A stretch of 64,000 nt of DNA from Bacillota bacterium (GCA_023439125.1 JAEXOU010000005.1:872569-936568); one strand, 5' to 3'; numbered from the stretch's first letter, positions 16,526 through 25,306 are shown. The notes: a model not told the origin generated them from the letters alone. A program made the numbers and translations.

Positions 16526-16960
16526 TTATTGTTCCCTCTTATTTGCAAGAAAATCAAGATAACCCTGCAAAATAAAAACTGCAGCTAATTTATCTACCAC
16601 TTGCATCTTTTTTTCCAAAGAAACATCGCCAGCATCTAATACTTGATGTGCAGCAACGGTTGTTAAACGTTCATCCCACAAAATCACTTCTAAGCCCGTT
16701 CTACGACGTAACATTTCTGCAAATTCTTCTGATTTTTGTGCTCGCACTCCAATGGTATTATTCATATTCTTAGGATAACCTAATACAATGCGATCAACTT
16801 CGTATTCCTTAATTAGCTCCTCAATACGAGCTAGCGTCTGACGAAGTTTTGTTTCTTGCTTTCTTCTAATAACTTCTACACCTTGTGCCGTCAGTAGTAA
16901 TGCGTCACTTACAGCAACTCCAACGGTTACAGAACCATAATCCAGTCCAAGAACTCTCAT
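16526..16960 (-). CDS. ruvX: RNase H-fold nuclease YqgF/RuvX
   Basis: 144 residues of the YqgF family: N-terminal MRVLGLDYGSVTVGVAVSD with the first catalytic Asp, IVLGYPKNMNNT, and the DERLTTVAAH motif with further acidic and basic catalytic residues. Family members process the 5' end of pre-16S rRNA and were earlier proposed as Holliday-junction resolvases. The order ireB-ruvX-DUF1292 is conserved in Firmicutes and supports the call. Length is normal. Confidence 0.92.
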   Translation of the reverse strand: MRVLGLDYGSVTVGVAVSDALLLTAQGVEVIRRKQETKLRQTLARIEELIKEYEVDRIVLGYPKNMNNTIGVRAQKSEEFAEMLRRRTGLEVILWDERLTTVAAHQVLDAGDVSLEKKMQVVDKLAAVFILQGYLDFLANKREQ

Positions 16961-17054
16961 GTGATCAATCCTTATCTTTGGGTATTATTCCATGATGGAA
17001 CAAAACTTAATAACATGACTTGCGTTATTAAGTCTTGAACACTGAAATAGTAAC

Positions 17055-17324
17055 CTATTTTTTTCCTTTTAAATGATTATGGATATAATCATTCATAAGC
17101 TCTTCCAATATCTCATCACGCTCAACCTTCATAATTAAGCTCCGTGCGCTTCTGTGATTAGTAATGTAAGTAGGATCTCCAGACAGAATATATCCAACAA
17201 TCTGATTCACAGGATTGTATCCTTTTTCAGTCAAAGCAAGATAAACAATATCAATGATATCCTTTACAACTAACTCTGGCTGTTTTTGAACTTTAAAATA
17301 CTGTGTATTATTCATCTCCTGCAT
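17055..17324 (-). CDS. ireB: IreB-family regulatory protein
   Basis: About 89 residues matching the IreB (UPF0297, YrzL) family through VYLALTEKGYNPVNQIVGYILSGDPTYITNH and the ending ERDEILEELMNDYI. In Enterococcus, IreB is a target of the Ser/Thr kinase IreK and lowers cephalosporin resistance. Threonines near the N-terminus, the phosphorylated region there, are scarce here (one, in NNTQYF). Start choice: GTG at 17327, ATG at 17324 or ATG at 17315 are in frame; GGAAAGG fits the first two best. It precedes ruvX and follows mtaB. Confidence 0.9.
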   Translation of the reverse strand: MQEMNNTQYFKVQKQPELVVKDIIDIVYLALTEKGYNPVNQIVGYILSGDPTYITNHRSARSLIMKVERDEILEELMNDYIHNHLKGKK

Positions 17325-17416
17325 CACAACACGCCTTTCCTGAACTATATAAACAATTACAACGAAAATCTCTCATTTGCATCTTACTTCTATCATAATA
17401 CAAATGTACGAAAATT

Positions 17417-18811
17417 TCAATCTATTATTTCGGAAAGCATAATGTCATCATTTAAAAACCCGACAACTTTTACCTTTTTTAGCTCATTGGAAGGGGTTTG
17501 GTCTGCTGCAAACGCTATACGGACATATCGTTTATTATGGCCTACCATATAGGTTTTTCCATCAATTGTGATTTCTTCTTCTGTCAAAATCTCATCTACT
17601 GTATCGACAAATCCAGCTAAATACTGATGTCTTAATTTTTTATTAAGATCCAATAAACATTCACTACGTTTGTGTTTTATATCTTCTGGTACTTGTCCTG
17701 CCATCTGCTCAGCTTTGGTACCTTTCCTTTTAGAATACTGAAAAATGTGCATCTGTGCAAATGTAACTTTTTCCAAGAATTGTTCTGTCTTTGCAAACTC
17801 TTCTTGCGTTTCTTGAGGGAAGCCAACAATGACATCGGTTGTTATCGCTGGATTATGAAAGTATTTGCGAAGTAAAACACAACTGTCATAGTATTGCGCA
17901 CTTGTATATTTTCGATTCATCCTTTTTAAGGTTTCATCACAGCCGCTTTGCAAGGATAGATGAAAATGCGGACAAACTTTTTCGATTCCTGCTAAAGTCT
18001 TGACAAATTCTTCTGTAATTATTCTTGGTTCTAATGATCCAAATCGAATTCTCTCTAAACCATCAATTCGATTCAGTTCCTGCATAAGCGAAAGCAAAGG
18101 CATCGATTGATCTTGTGCAAGTAAACTAGCTTGTTCCTTCAACGTCTTTGTATCAAATCCATAAGAAGAAATATGAATTCCTGTGAGTACAATCTCCTTA
18201 AATCCATTCTCAACAAGACGCTTTACTTCTTGGACGATATCATCCTGCTTACGACTGCGAATTCTACCACGGGTATAAGGAATAATACAATAACTACAAA
18301 ATTGATTGCATCCATCCTGGATTTTTATATAAGCTCTCGTCTTATCTTTTACTGACTGTATACTTAGCTCTTCATAAAATCCATCTTCTGCAATATCTAT
18401 AATATTGGACGCAGCTTTCAAATCAAAAGCATCCTGATCGGAATAAAATCGATTTACAATCGATGTAATTTCTTTCTTACGATTATTACCAATCACAAGG
18501 TCAATCGCAGAGTCTTCTAACAATGCCTCTTTTGCTGCTTGAACATAACAGCCTACCGCTATAACAATTGCTTCATGATTTTTTTTCTTCGCTTTATGAA
18601 GCATCTGACGTGATTTACGATCAGCAATATTGGTAACAGAACAAGTATTTACAACATAGATATCAGCAATCTCATCAAAGTCAACGATTTTTGCTGCTGC
18701 ATTTTCAAATAATTGTTCCATCGCTTCTGTTTCATACGAATTCACTTTGCACCCTAAGGTTAGAAATGCTACTTTCTTACCTTCTATATAATTAAATTCA
18801 CTTTCTGACAT
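17417..18811 (-). CDS. mtaB: tRNA ms2t6A methylthiotransferase MtaB
   Basis: Radical SAM methylthiotransferase that converts t6A37 to ms2t6A37 in ANN-decoding tRNAs. The 464 residues show the UPF0004 N-terminal domain (VAFLTLGCKVNSYETE, with further cluster cysteines in NTCSVTN and VGCYVQ), the radical SAM motif GCNQFCSYCIIPYTRGRIRSR split over CxxxCxxC, and a C-terminal TRAM-like domain. GCKVNSYE, as opposed to GCQMN, separates MtaB from MiaB. mtaB is the terminal member of the conserved dnaJ-prmA-rsmE-mtaB series; here thiI, its desulfurase, and the HPr-like gene lie between. Confidence 0.94.
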   Translation of the reverse strand: MSESEFNYIEGKKVAFLTLGCKVNSYETEAMEQLFENAAAKIVDFDEIADIYVVNTCSVTNIADRKSRQMLHKAKKKNHEAIVIAVGCYVQAAKEALLEDSAIDLVIGNNRKKEITSIVNRFYSDQDAFDLKAASNIIDIAEDGFYEELSIQSVKDKTRAYIKIQDGCNQFCSYCIIPYTRGRIRSRKQDDIVQEVKRLVENGFKEIVLTGIHISSYGFDTKTLKEQASLLAQDQSMPLLSLMQELNRIDGLERIRFGSLEPRIITEEFVKTLAGIEKVCPHFHLSLQSGCDETLKRMNRKYTSAQYYDSCVLLRKYFHNPAITTDVIVGFPQETQEEFAKTEQFLEKVTFAQMHIFQYSKRKGTKAEQMAGQVPEDIKHKRSECLLDLNKKLRHQYLAGFVDTVDEILTEEEITIDGKTYMVGHNKRYVRIAFAADQTPSNELKKVKVVGFLNDDIMLSEIID

Positions 18812-18889
18812 CTCTAAAAAAATCCTTTCTATTTATCCAACTTCACAAGTATAACAACTTCTATATTTACTTTTTCGCCACTTTGTATA

Positions 18890-18918
18890 TTGACATTTCA
18901 ATTGCAAATAGGTAGTAT
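18890..18918 (+). promoter_or_regulatory. promoter of the HPr-like gene
   Basis: TTGACA at 18890-18895 and TAGTAT at 18913-18918 with a 17-base spacer. The leader that follows contains the nonamer GGGGTTTCC twice, 32 bases apart, before the ribosome-binding site. Confidence 0.6.
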
Positions 18919-19003
18919 ATAAATGTGGATGGGGTTTCCTAAGTATTCCAATATTAGCATTCACTTGGGGTTTCCAAAATACATTCTAAAGGAGGAATTT
19001 CAC

Positions 19004-19237
19004 ATGAAAACAGTTAAAATTTCTTTAAACTCAATTGATAAGGTTAAATCATTCGTTAACGACGTTACTAAATTCGATTCTGATTTCGATTTAGTATCTG
19101 GTAGATACGTTATTGACGCTAAGTCTATTATGGGTATCTTCAGTTTAGATTTATCTAAGCCAATCGATTTAAGTATTCATGGCGAAGATAACATGGATGC
19201 AATTCTTGCAATCTTACAACCATATATCGTTGAGTAA
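19004..19237 (+). CDS. HPr-fold protein lacking the phosphorylatable histidine
   Basis: 77 residues from the ATG at 19004, which has AAAGGAGG upstream; the longer open frame lacks a site. The fold pattern matches HPr of the sugar phosphotransferase system, including the KSIMGIFSLDL segment that contains regulatory Ser46 and its surroundings. The N-terminal active-site loop GIHARPA, with His15, is replaced by SIDKVKSFV. It cannot therefore pass phosphate from enzyme I, but could still be a Ser46-type CcpA co-regulator as Crh is in Bacillus. It is a single-gene unit with its own promoter and terminator. The Crh-like role is inference. Confidence 0.82.
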   Translation: MKTVKISLNSIDKVKSFVNDVTKFDSDFDLVSGRYVIDAKSIMGIFSLDLSKPIDLSIHGEDNMDAILAILQPYIVE

Positions 19238-19253
19238 TTAGTACATTAACTTT

Positions 19254-19291
19254 AAGAGTGAAGAGTTGAGTTTCAACTCTTCACTCTTTTT
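19254..19291 (+). terminator. terminator of the HPr-like gene
   Basis: GAGTGAAGAGTTG and CAACTCTTCACTC form a 13-bp perfect stem around a short loop, followed by TTTTT. Confidence 0.92.
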
Positions 19292-19293
19292 GT

Positions 19294-19363
19294 ATTTTAG
19301 GAAATTCCCCTGAATTTCCTAAAATGCTCCGCAGGATGCGCACTTCGCTACGCTACGGCGCGG
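19294..19363. repeat. family D hairpin plus GC-rich module (D2, inverted order)
   Basis: ATTTTAGGAAATTC (19294-19307) pairs perfectly with GAATTTCCTAAAAT (19312-19325). It is followed by the GC-rich module GCTCCGCAGGATGCGCAC...GCTACGGCGCGG (19326-19363), the reverse complement of the module at 24.8 and 40.4 kb. It lies between the convergent HPr-like and thiI genes. Confidence 0.8.
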
Positions 19364-19375
19364 AAAAAACTGTGC

Positions 19376-20554
19376 TTATTCAATCCTAATAATTTCTCTT
19401 GTATCGATTGCAGTACGTACCATCTCATCAATCTTCTCTGCAAGGTTTTTCTCATTCTTTTCAATCACACTAAGAATTGGACGTGTTACTGGATGCTTTG
19501 CAACAAAGATTGTACAACAGTCTTCATAAGGTTCAATCGAAGTCTCATAGGTCTTGATTTTCTCAGCTATTTCAACAATTTCTTGCTTATCAAATCCGAT
19601 TAATGGACGATAAACTGGCAAGGTACATACCGCATTCGTTGCATTTAAAGAATGCATTGTCTGACTTGCTACTTGTCCAATACTTTCACCAGTGATGAGT
19701 CCTAAGCAATTATTTTTCTTTGCAATCTCTTCTGCGATTCTCATCATGTAACGACGCATAATAATTGTAAGCTCCTCATGAGGACACTTCTCATAGATGT
19801 ATAGCTGAATGTCTGTAAAATCAATTACATTTAAGTTAATTGGACCTGTATAAGCCGAAATCGTCCTTGCTAAATCTACAACCTTTTGCTTTGCTCTTTC
19901 ACTTGTATATGGTGGTGCATGGAAGTAGGTCGCATCAATTTTTACGCCTCGTTTACTAATCATATATCCAGCAACTGGACTATCGATTCCACCTGACAAT
20001 AACAACATCGCCTTACCACCAGTTCCTACTGGCATTCCGCCTGGGCCTGGAATAATGTGAGAGTATACATAGGCTTTTGTACGAATCTCAACCCAGATTC
20101 TCGTCTGTGGATTATGCACATCTACTTTCATCTCCGGAAAGGCATGTAGTAACTCAGAGCCCATCTGTACGCAAATCTCAGGGCTTGTAATTGGGTACTG
20201 TTTGTTCGAGCGTTTTGCTTCGACCTTGAACGTAAAATTCTTGTCTGGATAGAATTTATCTACATATTGTACAACTTCTTTCTTCACATCTGCCCATTCC
20301 GTACTATCAATTACAACTACTGGCATAATCGCCCAAACACCGAATACTTTTTTCAATGCTTCCACAGTATCATCATAATCAAATCCATCGCTGCATTCGA
20401 TAAAAATTCTACCCTGTTCTCTCGATACTGTATAGTAATCTCCTATTCGATCAAGATTAAATCTTACCTGGTCACGAAGGGCATTCTCAAATACATGACG
20501 ATTCTTTCCCTTTAACCCAATCTCAGCATATTTAACTAAAAACGCTTTGTACAT
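19376..20554 (-). CDS. thiI: tRNA 4-thiouridine synthetase (no rhodanese domain)
   Basis: Activates U8 of tRNA by adenylation and transfers sulfur to form s4U; also feeds thiamine thiazole synthesis in some bacteria. The 392 residues contain the N-terminal ferredoxin-like and THUMP domains (residues 1-165) and the PP-loop LLLSGGIDSPVAGYM (about 180-194). CC in EPYEDCCTIF is typical of the short form. The C-terminal rhodanese domain of E. coli ThiI is absent, as in most Firmicutes, where the dedicated desulfurase gives sulfur directly. That desulfurase gene is 14 bases upstream. Start is the ATG behind GGAGG. Confidence 0.95.
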   Translation of the reverse strand: MYKAFLVKYAEIGLKGKNRHVFENALRDQVRFNLDRIGDYYTVSREQGRIFIECSDGFDYDDTVEALKKVFGVWAIMPVVVIDSTEWADVKKEVVQYVDKFYPDKNFTFKVEAKRSNKQYPITSPEICVQMGSELLHAFPEMKVDVHNPQTRIWVEIRTKAYVYSHIIPGPGGMPVGTGGKAMLLLSGGIDSPVAGYMISKRGVKIDATYFHAPPYTSERAKQKVVDLARTISAYTGPINLNVIDFTDIQLYIYEKCPHEELTIIMRRYMMRIAEEIAKKNNCLGLITGESIGQVASQTMHSLNATNAVCTLPVYRPLIGFDKQEIVEIAEKIKTYETSIEPYEDCCTIFVAKHPVTRPILSVIEKNEKNLAEKIDEMVRTAIDTREIIRIE

Positions 20555-20568
20555 TTAAGTACCTCCAA

Positions 20569-21756
20569 TTATTTTCTTGAATATTTACGAAGCACTGGCA
20601 ATAATTCATTCAAAGCCGCCAATGCATAATCAATTTCTTCTAATGTTGTATTTACAGAAATACTAAAACGTATTGTTGAATCCAACAATTCTGGTTTTAC
20701 TCCAATTGCTGTAAGCGTTCCACTGATTGCTGGATGGTTACTAGAACAAGCGGATCCAGAAGAAACATAGATACCTTTATCTTCTAGAGCATGTAACAAT
20801 ACTTCACTCCGAACTCCCATAAAACTAGCGCTTATGACATGAGGTGCAGTTTTTCGAATAGCTTCCCCCAATTCCAAGCTGGAATCATTGGCATAGATTG
20901 CGTTTACAGTGACACCTTCAATTGCTTGTAAGCCTTTGATTAAGTGTTCCTTTAATTCATACATCGTAGCAAGCTTCGCTTCATGATTTTCATAAATCTC
21001 ACGAACTGCTACGCCTAAACCTGCAATCGCTGGTACATTTTCAGTACCAGAACGCATATCTTTTTGCTGTCCTCCACCATAAATGATTGGTTTCACTTTT
21101 GTTTTATCTTTTATATATAGAAATCCACTGCCTTTTGGTCCATGGAACTTGTGACCACTAACTGACATTAGATCAATTCCTTCACGCTTTGGATATATCT
21201 TTAGTTTTCCAAAGGCTTGTATTGCATCCACATGAAATAGAACGTTTGGTTTCTTATTCTTAATCGCTCGGCTAATCTGAGCAATATCTTGAATTGCACC
21301 AACTTCGTTGTTCACATACATTACAGAAACTAAAATCGTATCCTCACAGACTTGTTCTAGTAACTGCTCCATATGAATCTGTCCATTGAGATCGACATCA
21401 ATAAATGAAATCCGAAATCCGAACTCTTCTAACATAATTAGAGGATTATAAACAGATGGATGCTCAAATCGAGTTGTAATGATATGATTACCTGCTCTGT
21501 TATTTGCTAACGCAGCTCCGATCAGAGCCATATTATTGGATTCTGTCCCACCAGATGTAAACACGATTTCTTTTGGTTCCACCTTCAGAGTCTTTGCAAT
21601 AATATCCTTTGTTTCTTTTATATATTTTTCAGCTTCTATACCTTTTCTATGCATAGAAGATGGATTCCCATAGTTTGTTACAAGTGCTTCTGATACAATT
21701 GCACAGACAGACTCACTTGCCTGTGTAGTTGCAGCATTATCTAAATACGCTTCCAT
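20569..21756 (-). CDS. cysteine desulfurase partner of ThiI
   Basis: PLP enzyme that removes sulfur from cysteine and carries it as a persulfide. 395 residues of the NifS/IscS class: LDNAATT at the start, GNPSSMHRKG, FTSGGTESNN, HVDAIQAFGK, the PLP lysine in SGHKFHGPKG and the catalytic cysteine in SSGSACSS. The adjoining thiI indicates it is the tRNA-thiolation desulfurase (NifZ-like in Bacillus) and not a general Fe-S assembly IscS; no iscU or iscR is present. GGGAGAG precedes the ATG. Confidence 0.93.
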   Translation of the reverse strand: MEAYLDNAATTQASESVCAIVSEALVTNYGNPSSMHRKGIEAEKYIKETKDIIAKTLKVEPKEIVFTSGGTESNNMALIGAALANNRAGNHIITTRFEHPSVYNPLIMLEEFGFRISFIDVDLNGQIHMEQLLEQVCEDTILVSVMYVNNEVGAIQDIAQISRAIKNKKPNVLFHVDAIQAFGKLKIYPKREGIDLMSVSGHKFHGPKGSGFLYIKDKTKVKPIIYGGGQQKDMRSGTENVPAIAGLGVAVREIYENHEAKLATMYELKEHLIKGLQAIEGVTVNAIYANDSSLELGEAIRKTAPHVISASFMGVRSEVLLHALEDKGIYVSSGSACSSNHPAISGTLTAIGVKPELLDSTIRFSISVNTTLEEIDYALAALNELLPVLRKYSRK

Positions 21757-21803
21757 CTTATCTCTCCCTTGTTTACATTATCATGATGTTAGTTAACGTC
21801 ATG

Positions 21804-21905
21804 ATTCCAATGCGAACTTATCAATTGCTAACTTTATTGTTCCAATGCAAACATATCGATTGCTAACTTTATTGTTCCAATGCAAACATTAAATTTGCCA
21901 ACATT
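21804..21905. repeat. 35-base tandem repeat over the 3' end of rsmE
   Basis: Three degenerate copies of a 35-base unit containing TTCCAATGCAAACAT. The first, in coding direction, encodes the last residues and stop of rsmE (MFALEQ, TAA); two further copies follow the stop codon. It looks like slippage duplication of the gene's own 3' end. Confidence 0.8.
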
Positions 21906-22609
21906 GTTAATCCCGCTGTTTCTGTACGTAAAATTCGTTTACCTAAAGTAACTGGCTCTATCTTAGCATTTTGGGCCATCTCCACTTCTTCTAGTTCGAA
22001 TCCCCCTTCAGGTCCAATGAAAATTCCAATGCTTTTTTTCCCAATACATTGCTCAATTAATTCTTTGGTATGTTGAATACCGTTTGCATTTTCATATGGC
22101 AATAAAGCGATATCCAATTCTTTTGCCATCTCAATTGCTTGTTTATAAGTAACAACCTCATGGACCTGCGGTATCACACCACGACCAGACTGTTTTGCCG
22201 CACCTTCAGCAATCGATTGCCAACGTTCCAATTTCTTTAATTCTTTTTTCTTATCTTCCAATTTGACAATGGTTCGTTTCATCATAACAGGAATTACTGC
22301 GTAAACCCCTAACTCTACTGCCTTTTGAACAATCAACTCCATCTTGTCTTTTTTTGGAAATCCTTGAAATAGATATATATTTGATGGAAGCTCCGCTTCC
22401 GATTCTCTCTTATTTTCAACTTTTACGATTATTTCCGAATCGCAAATCTCGTCTATTATACAATAATAATCTAGTCCTTGTCCATTGCATATGATTAAAT
22501 TTTCACCTTTTTTCATTCGCAGTACATTTTTGATGTGATTCACATCACTACCAGTAACTGAAATCATATCCTCATGAATTATTGTATTATCTACATAAAA
22601 TCGATACAT
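21869..22609 (-). CDS. rsmE: 16S rRNA m3U1498 methyltransferase
   Basis: SPOUT-class methyltransferase that methylates U1498 of 16S rRNA. 246 residues: an N-terminal PUA-like domain (HIKNVLRMKKGENLIICNG) and a trefoil-knot C-terminal domain with KAVELGVYAVIPVMMKRT, IGIFIGPEGGFELEEVE and LGKRILRTETAGL, the characteristic RsmE signature. It is normally next to prmA; here the ABC-F gene, a candidate RNA and the ABM gene lie between. Its 3' end is covered by a tandem repeat. Confidence 0.95.
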   Translation of the reverse strand: MYRFYVDNTIIHEDMISVTGSDVNHIKNVLRMKKGENLIICNGQGLDYYCIIDEICDSEIIVKVENKRESEAELPSNIYLFQGFPKKDKMELIVQKAVELGVYAVIPVMMKRTIVKLEDKKKELKKLERWQSIAEGAAKQSGRGVIPQVHEVVTYKQAIEMAKELDIALLPYENANGIQHTKELIEQCIGKKSIGIFIGPEGGFELEEVEMAQNAKIEPVTLGKRILRTETAGLTMLANLMFALEQ

Positions 22610-22664
22610 AAAAACTCCATTCTTTTATTTCGTATCTATTGACGTCCTTTATATGCCGAGTATG

Positions 22665-22694
22665 ATTATAGCACATCAAATAATAGTTTGTAAA
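22665..22694 (-). promoter_or_regulatory. promoter of rsmE inside an inverted repeat
   Basis: Minus strand TTTACA (22689-22694) and TATAAT (22665-22670) with an 18-base spacer. The promoter lies in the loop between ATGCCGAGTA (22653-22662) and TACTCGGCAT (22713-22722), a 10-bp perfect inverted repeat that could be an operator pair or a terminator of the upstream ABC-F transcript. Confidence 0.6.
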
Positions 22695-22764
22695 ATTATA
22701 AATTAGGTTATCTACTCGGCATAAGGCTCATCTTATTTATTCTTTGTTGAATTCAATCAATTGT

Positions 22765-24678
22765 TTACTCCTCAGAAATCAGCCCCGCCCACTCCATTAA
22801 GAGTGATTCCAACTTCTCTTCCTCTACTCGAATAATTTCATCAAATTCTCCAAGCTTTTCAAAGTCAGATGCAATTTCAGGATCCGTATATTTTAACTTC
22901 CACTTATTCACGATTCTTTCCTGCTCAGCAATCATTTCTTCGACTTTTTGTAATTTACGAAGACGTTTTTCCTTTTCTTTTCCTGAATTCTCCTTCCTAA
23001 AATTATCTCCTTTTTGATACTCCATCGAGTTTGAAATCCCATCCGCACATTTCATCGCTTCAATTGTCTTATACTCATTCTTCTTCTCAAGATAATGCTC
23101 ATAATTATAAGGATAATATTTAACACCGTCAGTTTCGAATACGAGCAAGGAGTCTGCAATAGAATTGATAAAATAACGGTCATGTGATACGAATAAGAGG
23201 GTACCCTTGTATTCATGAAGCATTTCCTCTAAAGCATCTTTACAGGCCATATCCAGATGATTTGTTGGCTCATCTAGGATGATGAGATTTGCTTGACGCT
23301 TCATTACCTTAGCAAGAGATAATCTCACTTTCTCACCACCCGATAATTGACTTAATGGCTGGAATACCTCTTCTTCCGTAAATAAAAAGTTACCCAAAAT
23401 TGTTCTGACTTCCGTTCGATTCAAGGTTGGATATGCATCCCAAAACTCTTCAATGATTGTCTTGCTCTCATCTAGGTTTAATAACTCTTGATCAAAGTAG
23501 ACCCACTCCACATCACGGCCGAAGCGAATTTCTCCACCCAAAGATGCAATTTGACCCACAATTGTTTTTAGTAAGGTGGACTTTCCTTTTCCATTTTCAC
23601 CAATAATCGCAAGACGTTCCCCCTTACGTAAATTGAAAGAAACTTCGGATAATACATGGTCATATCCAATCTTTAAATCTTTTACATTTAACACCTCGGT
23701 TGCACTCTCTTTATGAGGTAGAAAGTGCGTATGGAATTTACGCTCATCAAAACGCATTGGTTTTGGAATCTTCACCATATGCTCAATCTGCATTCGTTTG
23801 GAACGTGTCATCGAAACCTTAGTCGGAGTATTCTTCCACTTTTCAATCCATGTAGTTAATCGTTCAATCTCTTTTTGTTGTTCTTCATAATCTTTACATT
23901 GCTTTTCATAATCCAATTGTTTTCTCTTAACAAAAGCAGAATAATTGCCTACATAACGTTTCATTTTTTTATATTCAATCTCATAGGTAACGTCAATCAC
24001 ATGATCTAAAAACAAACGGTCATGAGATACAATAACGACTGCACGTGGATACCCTTTTAAATAGCCTTCTAACCATTCAATCGTTGCCATATCTAGATGG
24101 TTCGTTGGTTCATCCAACAGCATGATATCTGGTTTACTTAACAACAATTCAACAAATGCAATCTTTGTTTTCTGCCCTCCCGAAAAATTGCTAATTGGTT
24201 TCTGTAAGTCCTCAATACGAAAACCAAACTTTGTAAATATTTGTTGAATATCTGTCTGATAAGTATAACCACCACTTTTTTCGAATCGTAACGTTAATTT
24301 GTCATACTCATTTAAAATTGTTTCACTAGCATCCGTTTCCATCTTCTTTTCTAACTCTTCCATACGAGCTTTTATACGAAATGCTTCTTGATAAACACTA
24401 AGTAATTCTTCCTCTACGGTAATATCTTCTTGAGCAAAACTAATTTGCTCAAGATAGCCAATAGAAGGCGAACCATCTGCACGAATAAAGAAAGCTTCAT
24501 CACTATCTAAATTGTCCGTTTCGAGCTGTCCAGCAATCACCTTAAGCAAGGTTGTTTTTCCACAACCATTTCTACCTACAATTGCTATTTTTTCTGTATT
24601 TCGAATCTCCATAGATACACGATCAAGTAATGTGTTTCCTGGATAACCTATAATTGCTTCATTTATTTGGTAAGTCAT
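22765..24678 (-). CDS. ABC-F family ATPase
   Basis: 637-residue protein with two ABC ATPase domains and no membrane part, the ABC-F type that binds the ribosome E site (translation factors or antibiotic-target protection). First domain: Walker A GRNGCGKTTLL, signature NFSGGQKTK, Walker B DIMLLDEPTNHLD. Second domain: GENGKGKSTLL, QLSGGEKVRLS, LIILDEPTNHLD. The interdomain linker (about residues 235-325) is long and charged, with many Lys, Glu and Arg. A C-terminal coiled-coil-like tail rich in K and E follows (about 545-630). Closest overall to housekeeping YdiF/Uup-type members. A resistance role cannot be excluded but is not indicated by context. Confidence 0.92.
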   Translation of the reverse strand: MTYQINEAIIGYPGNTLLDRVSMEIRNTEKIAIVGRNGCGKTTLLKVIAGQLETDNLDSDEAFFIRADGSPSIGYLEQISFAQEDITVEEELLSVYQEAFRIKARMEELEKKMETDASETILNEYDKLTLRFEKSGGYTYQTDIQQIFTKFGFRIEDLQKPISNFSGGQKTKIAFVELLLSKPDIMLLDEPTNHLDMATIEWLEGYLKGYPRAVVIVSHDRLFLDHVIDVTYEIEYKKMKRYVGNYSAFVKRKQLDYEKQCKDYEEQQKEIERLTTWIEKWKNTPTKVSMTRSKRMQIEHMVKIPKPMRFDERKFHTHFLPHKESATEVLNVKDLKIGYDHVLSEVSFNLRKGERLAIIGENGKGKSTLLKTIVGQIASLGGEIRFGRDVEWVYFDQELLNLDESKTIIEEFWDAYPTLNRTEVRTILGNFLFTEEEVFQPLSQLSGGEKVRLSLAKVMKRQANLIILDEPTNHLDMACKDALEEMLHEYKGTLLFVSHDRYFINSIADSLLVFETDGVKYYPYNYEHYLEKKNEYKTIEAMKCADGISNSMEYQKGDNFRKENSGKEKEKRLRKLQKVEEMIAEQERIVNKWKLKYTDPEIASDFEKLGEFDEIIRVEEEKLESLLMEWAGLISEE

Positions 24679-24810
24679 AACGAATTTCTCCTTTTTATAT
24701 CAATTCCAAACTGTGTCTTTTTTTATTTAAAGGCACAACTTTGTGTCCTTCCTATTGGACGCCAGAACAAAAGTGTGCTTCGCACACTCTCACGAGCAAC
24801 ACTTTACAAG

Positions 24811-24911
24811 CACAACTTTTGTTCCGCGCCGTAGCGTAGCGTAGTGCGCATCCTGCGGAGCATTTTTTATATATTAGGAAATTCAGAGGAATTTCCTAAT
24901 ATATAAAAAAA
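24811..24911. repeat. family D hairpin with GC-rich module (D3)
   Basis: GC-rich module at 24811-24861 (GTTCCGCGCCGTAGCGTAGC onward), then TTTTTTATATATTAGGAAATTC-AGAG-GAATTTCCTAATATATAAAAAA, written here as positions 24863-24884 pairing with 24889-24910. Together with the preceding GTGTGCTTCGCACAC hairpin (24772-24786) it forms a composite element downstream of the candidate RNA. Confidence 0.82.
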
Positions 24912-25069
24912 GACCTTCTCCATGGTGGAAAAAGTCAATACAACGTAAAAATATAGGAACAGTAAGCCACATTATTTCACACTAAAAAAGTACATGCAAA
25001 ATTCACTTGACCGAACGTGCTGAGTCAATAACACTCAAAGAGGGCCCCAGATAAAAGCTTTACATTCCA
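24905..25069 (-). ncRNA. candidate structured non-coding RNA (possibly 6S-like)
   Basis: The 628-base gap between the ABC-F and ABM genes has no credible ORF but contains the parts of an RNA gene on the minus strand. A possible promoter is present (TTGTGG at 25099-25104, 17-base spacer, TATAGA at 25076-25081), and a terminator stem with T-run at 24905-24936 (GACTTTTTCC paired with GGAGAAGGTC). The predicted transcript of about 165 bases can close on itself: AATGTAAA near its 5' end (25059-25066) pairs with TTTACGTT near its 3' end (24942-24949). An interior TTGAC...GTCAA hairpin and further rod-like pairing lie between. Size and rod shape recall 6S RNA, but I do not recognise a conserved sequence, so the identity is tentative. 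Confidence 0.4.
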
Positions 25070-25306
25070 ATCTATTCTATATCATTGCCTATGATTTTCC
25101 ACAAAAAGTAACCATGTTAATCTACATGGCTAGTATATGTCTCAAATTGTGTAATCTCATATGCAAAGTATCATTGGTATACCTCTCTTTTCTCTTGTCT
25201 CTTTTCTCTTATACGTTCCTACATTACCACTTATTTCATTATTTGTCAAATATGCACATTCAAGTTATGTACTTTTATCATGAGTACTGGAGATTAATTG
25301 ATTGAA

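Noticed and set aside
25114..25305. Plus-strand 63-codon ORF in the ABC-F/ABM gap
   Set aside because: Composition Leu/Phe/Tyr from T-rich DNA, no ribosome-binding site, ends at the neighbouring stop region.
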